Source: Myxococcales bacterium (GTDB taxonomy: Bacteria > Myxococcota_A > Polyangia > Nannocystales > Nannocystaceae). Taken from it: a stretch of 64,000 nt of DNA. Where the stretch lies: contig JACKDV010000005.1 in the NCBI GenBank assembly GCA_020633315.1, positions 353,231-417,230 on the forward strand. The letters run 5' to 3'. Positions 47,777 through 56,341 of the stretch are shown here, one piece after another (positions within the stretch are counted from its first letter, which is position 1; each line of letters opens with the position of its first letter). Both the position numbers and the translations under genes were made by a program. The notes under the pieces were generated by a model. That model did no database searches. It worked only from the letters and a program-made list of their open reading frames with translations, and had not been told where the DNA came from.

Positions 47777-49159
47777 ATGGCCGACGACGAAGGCAACATC
47801 TCCTACCGACCGACCGATGGGCTCTGCTACGACCCCAGCGAGGGCAAGTACTGGGACGAGGGGGCGCTGGCCAAGGAGATCACCCGGGTCTTCGAGGTCT
47901 GTCACGGCTGCCGCATGTGCTTCAAGTACTGCGACTCGTTCCCCAAGCTGTTCTCGCTCATCGACGATCAGTACGACGGCAACGTGCGCAAGCTGGGCGC
48001 CGACGACACCCGCGAGGTGATGGACGCCTGCTTCCAGTGCAAGCTGTGCGAGGTGCAGTGCCCCTACACCCCGCGGGACGGGCACGAGTTCCAGCTCGAC
48101 TTCCCCAAGCTGGTGCACCGCTACCAGGCGATCGAGCGACGCAAGCGCTCCACCACCCTGCAGGACAAGCTGCTGCGCGACCCCGACTTCGCCGGTCGGG
48201 CCGCCCGCGCCAGCTTCGGCCTGGTCAACACCATGAACCGCGTGGGCCTGCACCGCTGGTTCATGGAGAAGGTGCTGGGCGTCCACCGCGACAAGCTGCT
48301 GCCCGACTTCGCGGCCCAGAGCTTCGAGAGCTGGGCCGAGGCGCAGGGCCTGACCGCCGAGGGCCCCGGCGGCGAGGTGGTGCTGTTCCAGACCTGCTAC
48401 GTCGAGCACAACGAGCCCCAGATCGGCCGCGACACCGTGGAGGTGATGAAGCGCAACCAGGTGGGGATCCGCTGCGCCAAGGGCCTGCAGTGCTGCGGCA
48501 TGCCGGCCTGGGAGCGCGGCGACCTTCGGGGCCTGCGCCGCAAGGCCAAGGCCAACCTCGACGTGCTCACCCCCTACGTGGCGGCCGGGGCCAAGGTGCT
48601 CGCCATCAACCCCACCTGCTCCATGATGCTGCGCCGCGAGTGGCCCGAGCTGCTCGAGGGCGAGGACCGCGAGCGAGCGAAGGCCGTGGCCGCGGCCACC
48701 ATGGATCCCAGCGAGTTCCTGTGGTCGATCCGCAACGAGGAGCGCTTCGACACCGACTTCGCCAGCTCGCCGAACGGGCCGGTGGCCTACCACGCGCCCT
48801 GCCACCTGCGCACCCAGGGCGTGGGCTTCAAGGGCCGCGACCTGCTGCGCAAGCTCCCCGGGGTCAAGCCGGCCCTGGTGATGGAGTGCTGCGGCCACGA
48901 CGGCACCCACGCGATGATGGTGGACGGCTTCGAGTACTCGCAGCGCGTGGGCGGCAACGCGTTCGCGGGCATGAAGGACGCCGACGCCCAGTGGTGGGCC
49001 ACCGACTGCCCGCTGGCTGCGATCCAGCTCGAGCAGCACGCGGGCAAGCGCCCGCTGCACCCCATGTCGCTGCTCGCCCGCGCCTACCGGGGCGACTCCT
49101 TCGAGACCGCGCCCGCCCCGAAGGAGCCCGAGCCGAAGAAGGAAGAGGACACCCCATGA
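47777..49159 (+). CDS. Fe-S oxidoreductase with two CCG domains
   Basis: 460 residues from ATG 47777. Two 4Fe-4S motifs at the N-terminus (CHGCRMCFKYCDSFP and CFQCKLCEVQCPYTP) followed by two CCG-type cysteine-rich domains (QCCGMPAWERGD and ECCGHDGTHAMM), as in GlpC/HdrD-like electron-transfer subunits. It probably passes electrons to the rubrerythrin encoded just upstream. Stop overlaps the ATG of the DUF3501 gene. Confidence 0.94.
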   Translation: MADDEGNISYRPTDGLCYDPSEGKYWDEGALAKEITRVFEVCHGCRMCFKYCDSFPKLFSLIDDQYDGNVRKLGADDTREVMDACFQCKLCEVQCPYTPRDGHEFQLDFPKLVHRYQAIERRKRSTTLQDKLLRDPDFAGRAARASFGLVNTMNRVGLHRWFMEKVLGVHRDKLLPDFAAQSFESWAEAQGLTAEGPGGEVVLFQTCYVEHNEPQIGRDTVEVMKRNQVGIRCAKGLQCCGMPAWERGDLRGLRRKAKANLDVLTPYVAAGAKVLAINPTCSMMLRREWPELLEGEDRERAKAVAAATMDPSEFLWSIRNEERFDTDFASSPNGPVAYHAPCHLRTQGVGFKGRDLLRKLPGVKPALVMECCGHDGTHAMMVDGFEYSQRVGGNAFAGMKDADAQWWATDCPLAAIQLEQHAGKRPLHPMSLLARAYRGDSFETAPAPKEPEPKKEEDTP

Positions 49160-49713
49160 AGCCCGTCGAACGCAGCGAGCTGCTCGACTACGTGACCTAC
49201 GACGAGCAGCGCCCCACCCTGCGCCCCCTGGCCATCGCGGCCAAGGCGGCCCGCCGCGTGGAGGTGGGCGGGGGCACCTTCACCTTCCTGTTCGAGAACC
49301 GCGACACCGTGCGCTACCAGGTGCAGGAGATGATGCGGACCGAGCGGATCGTGAGGGAGGCCGACATCCAGCACGAGCTTCACACCTACAACGAGCTGCT
49401 GGGCGGCCCCGGCGAGCTGGGCTGCACCCTGCTCATCGGCATCGACGACGAGGCCGAGCGCGCGCGCAAGCTGGTGGAGTGGCTGGCCCTGCCCGAGCGG
49501 GTGTACCTCGAGCTGGCCGACGGCACCCGGGTGCGCCCCCGCTTCGACCCGCGGCAGGTGGGCGAGGGGCGGCTGAGCTCGGTGCAGTACCTCAAGTTCG
49601 CGGCGCCCCGGCAGCCGGTGGCCGTGGGGGTGGAGCTCGACGGGATGCAGGCGCGGACCGAGCTGAGCGAGGAGCAGCGCGCGGCGCTGGCCGAGGACCT
49701 GGCCGCGCCGTAG
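49156..49713 (+). CDS. DUF3501 protein
   Basis: 185 residues, ATG coupled (ATGA) to the Fe-S gene. Contains RRVEVGGGTFTFLFENRDTVRYQVQEMMR, the hallmark of DUF3501, followed by HTYNELLGG. No Cys. Family function is unknown; it recurs with rubrerythrin and a CCG Fe-S protein, so it is probably a structural or redox partner. Confidence 0.9.
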   Translation: MKPVERSELLDYVTYDEQRPTLRPLAIAAKAARRVEVGGGTFTFLFENRDTVRYQVQEMMRTERIVREADIQHELHTYNELLGGPGELGCTLLIGIDDEAERARKLVEWLALPERVYLELADGTRVRPRFDPRQVGEGRLSSVQYLKFAAPRQPVAVGVELDGMQARTELSEEQRAALAEDLAAP

Positions 49714-49732
49714 CGCCGCGGACGAGCGGCGC
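49713..49732. terminator. GC-rich hairpin between convergent genes
   Basis: GCGCCGC and GCGGCGC form a perfect 7-bp stem with a 6-base loop, starting in the stop codon of the DUF3501 gene; the minus-strand lipoprotein gene ends seven bases farther on. No T-run. Confidence 0.4.
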
Positions 49733-49738
49733 CCCGGC

Positions 49739-50194
49739 TCAGCCCACCGTGAGCGAGGCGATCGCCTGCTCGACGGCCTCGGTCTTGGCGTCGAACAGCT
49801 CCGAGTCGCCGCCGGCCTCCACGATCACCACCCGCTTGGAGGTGACGAAGAGGGTCACCCAGAAGCTCAGCTCGCGCCCCTCGAAGGGCAGCGCGTAGCG
49901 GATCTGGCGGCCCTCGATCCCGTCGGCCGAGGCCACCTCCTCGAGGCTCAGCGCCTGGTAGCCGGCCTGGCGCAGCTTCACGTCGAGGGCCGAGGTCCAG
50001 AACCTCAGGTCGCCGCGGGGCTGGTTCTTCTCGCGGCGCACCGCGAGCACCACGCCCTCGCCGTCGCTGGCGCGGTACTCGTAGTGGTCGTCGTCGGGCT
50101 GGGCCGCGAAGCCGGCCGGGGTCTGCAGCGAGGTGGTGGCGCAGCCGCCCAGGGCGAGGGCAGCGAGGGCGAGGGTGAGGATCGAGCGTCGCAT
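49739..50194 (-). CDS. Small lipoprotein
   Basis: 151 residues from ATG 50194, with GGAG about nine bases before it; the upstream ATG 50209 lacks a site. Lipobox LGGC (Cys18). Mature domain with RFWTSALDVKLRQAGYQAL and WVTLFVTSKRVVIVEAGGD, an alpha/beta pattern. No family recognised. It follows the DUF4349 gene by 35 bases, same strand, and is likely its co-transcribed partner. Confidence 0.76.
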   Translation of the reverse strand: MRRSILTLALAALALGGCATTSLQTPAGFAAQPDDDHYEYRASDGEGVVLAVRREKNQPRGDLRFWTSALDVKLRQAGYQALSLEEVASADGIEGRQIRYALPFEGRELSFWVTLFVTSKRVVIVEAGGDSELFDAKTEAVEQAIASLTVG

Positions 50195-50229
50195 CGTGGT
50201 GATCTCCAAGGCAGTCGAGGGTGAGAGGG

Positions 50230-51162
50230 CTAGCGGTGCAGGTTCATCAGCTGGTGCACGTCGACCTCGCCGATCCAGTCCACCGAGGTGTCGAGCAGGC
50301 GCGGCGGCGGGGGCGGAGGCGGCAGGATCTCGCGCTCCTCGTGCTCGTCGACCAGCACCGGGATCTCCTTGGGCCGCTCGGCGAAGGCCACGGTGAGGGT
50401 GGAGAACGCGGCCTGCGAGCTCAGGAAGCGCATGCGGCCGCGGATGCGATCGATCTCGCCGCCGAGCCGCTCGAGCTCGCGCTCCACGGTCATGATCTCC
50501 TGCAGGTCCTTGGCGGTGGACAGCAGCTTCTTGATCCGGTCGCGGGTGGCCTCGAGGTGCTCGAGCTGCACGCCCAGGTCGTGGAACTCCTCGCTCACGT
50601 CCAGGGTCTGCACGCTGCGCGACTGCACGTCGCCGAGCTTCTCCACCCCGCGCATCACCTTGCGGAACTTGCCCGAGGGCACCCGCAGGATCACCGTGGT
50701 GTCGGTCTGCTGGGCGATGTAGCCCCCCGCCCTCACGGCGAGGTCGACCGCCTCGTCGATCCCGGTCGCGGTGCCCAGGTGATCGACCAGCAGGCCCACC
50801 GTGCCGTTGAAGATGAGCATCTGGTCCACGTCGGGGCCGGTGGTCGGCAGCTCGGGCTCGGCCACCGCCGGCTCGCCGGAGATCGCGGCCTTGGCCGCAC
50901 CGGAGGGCACGGTCCCCATCACCCCCGCGGGGGCCATGGCGGGCGAGGCCGGCATCGCGGCTCCGCCCATCGTCGCGGCGGCGTCCATGGGCCCCTCGTC
51001 CATGGCCATCGGCCCGGCCTCGGCGGCCATGTCGTAGCCCTCCTCGTAGCCGTAGCCGTAGTCGGCCGGCGCCATCATGTCCTTGTGCGCGGACTTGGAG
51101 GCGCAGCCGAGGCTCAGGGCGGTCAGGACCAGGCCAATCGTGCAGTAGGTGGGGATTCTCAT
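50230..51162 (-). CDS. DUF4349 lipoprotein
   Basis: 310 residues from ATG 51162. Lipobox SLGC (Cys20), a Met/Ala/Gly-rich segment (residues 30-90), then the DUF4349 domain: a strand-rich start, RVPSGKFRKVMRGVEKLG, a long coiled coil (EFHDLGVQLEHLEATRDRI ... LERLGGEIDRIRGR) and a FSTLTVAF strand. Ends with a Pro stretch. Typical members have a C-terminal membrane helix, which is absent here; anchoring is by the lipid instead. Function of the family is not known. Confidence 0.86.
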   Translation of the reverse strand: MRIPTYCTIGLVLTALSLGCASKSAHKDMMAPADYGYGYEEGYDMAAEAGPMAMDEGPMDAAATMGGAAMPASPAMAPAGVMGTVPSGAAKAAISGEPAVAEPELPTTGPDVDQMLIFNGTVGLLVDHLGTATGIDEAVDLAVRAGGYIAQQTDTTVILRVPSGKFRKVMRGVEKLGDVQSRSVQTLDVSEEFHDLGVQLEHLEATRDRIKKLLSTAKDLQEIMTVERELERLGGEIDRIRGRMRFLSSQAAFSTLTVAFAERPKEIPVLVDEHEEREILPPPPPPPRLLDTSVDWIGEVDVHQLMNLHR

Positions 51163-51251
51163 GGGTAGGCTCCGTCGTGGTCGCCCCCCGAACGCCGGCC
51201 AGCCGCCGGCGCTTTCACCCCCCGAGACCGCAGGAGGATTCCTCGGAATTC

Positions 51252-51941
51252 CTAGTCGTCGGAGGGCTCGTCGAGCCCTTCGTCGTCGAGCTCGTCGTCG
51301 TCCAGGTCGCCCAGCCCCTCCGTCTCGGGCTCGTCGTCGACCTCCGCGGCCGCGGGCGCCGGCGCCTCGCGGGACGGCTGGGCCCGCAGGACCAGGCCCA
51401 GGCCGCACAGGCCCGCAATCTCCACCGCCACGCCCATCCTCAGGCCGCCCATGCGCTGCAGCAGCAGCCAGCCCGCCACCGCGCTGACCACCATCGCGCC
51501 CCAGCGCACGTACCACCGAAACGAGGCCGGCCGCCCCGAGGCCCGCGAGGAGGCCGAGTGCTGGATGACATAGAGGCTGGTCACCACCGCGAACAGCAGC
51601 AGCGGCAGCGAGGCGATCATGTCGCCGCGCCGCCACATGATCCACGCCAGCAGCAGGAGCTGGCTGAGCATCATGGTCACCGGCGTGCGCACCAGGCTCG
51701 CGGCTCGCTGCTCGTCGCGACCCAGGCTGCCCACCGCCACGGCCAGGCCGAACAGGAAGGGCGAGCCCATGCCCACGACCATCACCAGGCCGGCCATCAC
51801 GCCCTCGCCGAAGGTCTCGATCGCCAGCTGCACGAAGCTGCGGCCCCCCGGGGTGAGCGGGAGCCAGGCACAGGCGAGCAACGCGATCCCCAGCAGGGTC
51901 GCGCTGCGCGGCAGCAGGGGAGCGGAGTCGGAGCGGGCCAT
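51252..51941 (-). CDS. Polytopic membrane protein with acidic tail
   Basis: 229 residues from ATG 51941. About six transmembrane helices (for example LLGIALLACAWLPL, GVMAGLVMVVGMGSPFLFG, MIASLPLLLFAVVTSLYVI) followed by an Asp/Glu-rich cytoplasmic tail of 25 residues. No known family. Starts only 26 bases from the divergent gene at 51968. Confidence 0.78.
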   Translation of the reverse strand: MARSDSAPLLPRSATLLGIALLACAWLPLTPGGRSFVQLAIETFGEGVMAGLVMVVGMGSPFLFGLAVAVGSLGRDEQRAASLVRTPVTMMLSQLLLLAWIMWRRGDMIASLPLLLFAVVTSLYVIQHSASSRASGRPASFRWYVRWGAMVVSAVAGWLLLQRMGGLRMGVAVEIAGLCGLGLVLRAQPSREAPAPAAAEVDDEPETEGLGDLDDDELDDEGLDEPSDD

Positions 51942-51952
51942 GACGACCACGC

Positions 51953-51958
51953 TATCAT
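51953..51958 (+). promoter_or_regulatory. -10 box in the 26-base divergent spacer
   Basis: TATCAT, nine bases before ATG 51968. On the other strand GATAGC overlaps it and ends nine bases before ATG 51941, so both divergent promoters share the same few bases. Confidence 0.4.
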
Positions 51959-51967
51959 TCGCGCGCC

Positions 51968-52471
51968 ATGGAATCCCTGCCCCCCGAGGACCAGCGGCTG
52001 GTCCCCGCGCCGGCCCCCGAGCCCGAGATCCGAGCCCGGCGCTGGCGGCTGCTCCGCGACCTCGCCGTGTTCCAGGGCAAGCTGCTGCTCGATGGGATCA
52101 AGGACCTGATCCTCGGCCCGGTGTCGCTCATCGCGGCCGGCGTGGGCCTGGTGTTCCACCGCGAGGACCCGGGGCAGGCCTTCCACCAGGTGATGGCGCT
52201 CGGCCGCAGCTTCGATCGCTGGGTGGACCTCTTCGGCGAGCGCCGTCGCCCCGCCCTGCCCGCCCCGCCCGGCGAGCCGGGCTCCTCGACCACCGCGCCC
52301 GGGGGCGACGGCACCGTGCCCAGCCGCGAGGGCCTCGACGCCTACGTGTCCCGGCTCGAGCAGGTGCTGGGCGAGCAGGTGCGCCGCGGAGGGCTGACCG
52401 CCAAGGCCAAGGAGGCGATCGACAAGGCGCTCGAGGCCGTCAACCAGCAGCCCAAGGGACCGACGGCGTAG
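51968..52471 (+). CDS. Hypothetical protein with amphipathic helix
   Basis: 167 residues from ATG 51968, nine bases after TATCAT. The N-terminal half contains RRWRLLRDLAVFQGKLLLDGIKDLILGPVSLIAAGVGLV, a hydrophobic segment that may be peripheral to a membrane. The C-terminus is charged and helical (ARLEQVLGEQV-like). Found as an orphan next to a divergent membrane-protein gene. Unknown function. Confidence 0.72.
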   Translation: MESLPPEDQRLVPAPAPEPEIRARRWRLLRDLAVFQGKLLLDGIKDLILGPVSLIAAGVGLVFHREDPGQAFHQVMALGRSFDRWVDLFGERRRPALPAPPGEPGSSTTAPGGDGTVPSREGLDAYVSRLEQVLGEQVRRGGLTAKAKEAIDKALEAVNQQPKGPTA

Positions 52472-52593
52472 GAGCCACGCGCGGGACCGGGCCGCCCCGA
52501 GCCCCGAGGTCGTCGGCTCGCGCTCGAGGTCGAAGGTCTCGAAGCCCGCGGGTCGCCACGCCGTGCGGACCCGCGAGCGAGGCCACGATCACC

Positions 52594-52625
52594 GAGGGGA
52601 GGCTCCCACGCAGGAGCCTCCCCTC
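52594..52625. terminator. Perfect 13-bp hairpin between convergent genes
   Basis: GAGGGGAGGCTCC and GGAGCCTCCCCTC form a 13-bp perfect stem with loop CACGCA. It lies 122 bases after the plus-strand stop and 28 before the minus-strand stop. No T-run on either side, yet the strongest stem in the window. Confidence 0.6.
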
Positions 52626-52653
52626 ACCCGTTGGGGTCGAGCCCGCCTCGTGC

Positions 52654-54843
<2,190 letters not shown>

Positions 54844-54882
54844 GATGTCCTCTCGCCGCGACCCAGCTCGGCCGCGCGCGGG

Positions 54883-54894
54883 GACGCTAGCGTC
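54883..54894. promoter_or_regulatory. Palindromic operator candidate over the nucleotidase -10
   Basis: GACGCTAGCGTC, a perfect 12-base palindrome, contains TAGCGT on the minus strand, a candidate -10 for the nucleotidase gene. A repressor bound here would block RNA polymerase. Confidence 0.35.
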
Positions 54895-55428
54895 GGCCCG
54901 AGGTGGCGACTACGAGCTCGGCACGCGTGGAAGGAAACGAGTCCGTGACGCATTGCGTCGTTCGTCGCGTGAGCGTCGAGGGGATCGACGCGTCTCGCCG
55001 AGCGGTGTCGACGAGGTCACGGAGCGATGACGGGAGATCGCGCCACGGCGGGGCGAGCTCGTGGCGACCCGAGCCACTCGATCATCGTGCCCGAGGATCG
55101 ACGCCACTCTGTGTCCCCGTCGTGCTCGACGTCGGCGTCGTTTAATGCTCGGCGAGCGGGCATCGGGAGAGCGCGATGCCCGAGCCGCACGTCATCATCA
55201 TCGCCGCCGAGTGCATGCGAGACGACTCAATCGAGGCGAGCAGCGGCTCGACCTCGGAGAGCCTGACGCTCTCGAGCACCGCGCAGGCCTGCGACCGTCG
55301 ACGCGTCCACCGAGACGATCGAGTGGATCGAGTCGGTGCATGATCGCGCTGGGGACTGGGCGCTCAGCGGGCAGGCTGAGCTCCAATGGGGCGCCGAGGC
55401 CCGATGTGGCTCGCTCTGCCGGCGCTGG

Positions 55429-55434
55429 TATACT
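55429..55434 (+). promoter_or_regulatory. -10 box of the sigma factor gene (leaderless)
   Basis: TATACT, seven bases before the GTG at 55442. With a normal -10 to +1 distance the transcript would begin at the start codon. Confidence 0.5.
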
Positions 55435-55441
55435 CGGCGTC

Positions 55442-56341
55442 GTGCCGGCAGGCCGCGACGAGTTCGTTCGAGAGGCGGCGAGTGCGTCTGGCCCAGACGG
55501 AGATGACGCGCTGGCACAGGCGCTGTCGAGCTTCTGGGACCGGGGAGCAGCGGCTTGGCCCGGTACGCCAACCCCGGCGGATCTCGCCCGGGCGGTCGCG
55601 GATCGCGTGTCGGCGGCGGAGGACCCGGTCGGCACCTTGGCTGCGCTGGATGCAGGAGAGCTGTGGCTGGCGGCCGGCTGCTCCTCCGGCGACCGCTGGG
55701 CCACCCGAGAGCTCGAGTCGACGCTGCTGCCCGCGGTCGTGCCGGCCCTCGCCCACCTCCGCCTGGAAGCCGCAGTGCTGGAGGACATCAAGCAGATCAC
55801 CCTCCAGCGGTTGTTGACGGGCTCTCCGAACACGAGCGCCAAGATCCTCGAGTATGCGGGGCGCGGTCGCCTTCGTGCCCTGGTCAAGGTCGTGGCGCTC
55901 CGCCTGGGCGTGGACATCATCCGCCGACGGGGCCGGGAGCCCACGGAATCTGCGACCCCGGATGACTGGCTCGTGGAGCGACTCTCCACGGGCATGCTCT
56001 CGCCCGAGAGCCGGGCCATGAAGACGGAGCACACGCATGCCTTCAAGGAGGCATTCGGGGTGGCGGTGCAGGAGCTGTCGGATCGGGCCCGTGGTGTCCT
56101 TCGGCTGCACGTGCTCCATCAATGCACCATCGACGAGATCGGAGCTCTGCACGGCGTGCACCGCTCCACGGCAGCACGGTGGATCGCCGAGGCTCGGGAC
56201 TCGATCGGCAACCGGGTACGACGCCATCTTCGCAGCTCCCTGGGCCTCACGTCCCAGGGGGTCGAGAGCCTGCTGGAGTCCCTCGATTCCCAGGTCGAGC
56301 TCAGCTTGTCTCGACTCCTTCCGCGAGGTCTGGGCTCGTGA
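55442..56341 (+). CDS. Sigma-70-family factor (Myxococcales-type)
   Basis: 299 residues from GTG 55442. N-terminal 60 residues are acidic and unlike region 1. Residues about 120-190 align with region 2 (LRLGVDIIRRRGRE), and residues 225-260 with a region 4 helix-turn-helix (HVLHQCTIDEIGALHGVHRSTAARWIAEA). The length and layout match the myxobacterial Sig-70_gmx1 group (TIGR03001). It likely directs RNA polymerase to a dedicated regulon. The stop overlaps the GTG of the kinase gene (GTGA), so both are made in fixed ratio. Confidence 0.82.
   Translation: MPAGRDEFVREAASASGPDGDDALAQALSSFWDRGAAAWPGTPTPADLARAVADRVSAAEDPVGTLAALDAGELWLAAGCSSGDRWATRELESTLLPAVVPALAHLRLEAAVLEDIKQITLQRLLTGSPNTSAKILEYAGRGRLRALVKVVALRLGVDIIRRRGREPTESATPDDWLVERLSTGMLSPESRAMKTEHTHAFKEAFGVAVQELSDRARGVLRLHVLHQCTIDEIGALHGVHRSTAARWIAEARDSIGNRVRRHLRSSLGLTSQGVESLLESLDSQVELSLSRLLPRGLGS

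Larger units (their letters stand above)
54844..55441. other. 598-base intergenic region with divergent promoters
   Basis: No gene visible; open frames here are Arg-rich and lack start signals. Near the minus-strand gene there is TAGCGT (54884-54889) as a -10 inside a perfect palindrome GACGCTAGCGTC (54883-54894), 40 bases from the ATG. Near the plus-strand sigma gene there is TATACT (55429-55434). Between them I see nothing except a TTTAATG-like AT-rich patch at 55141. Confidence 0.5.
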
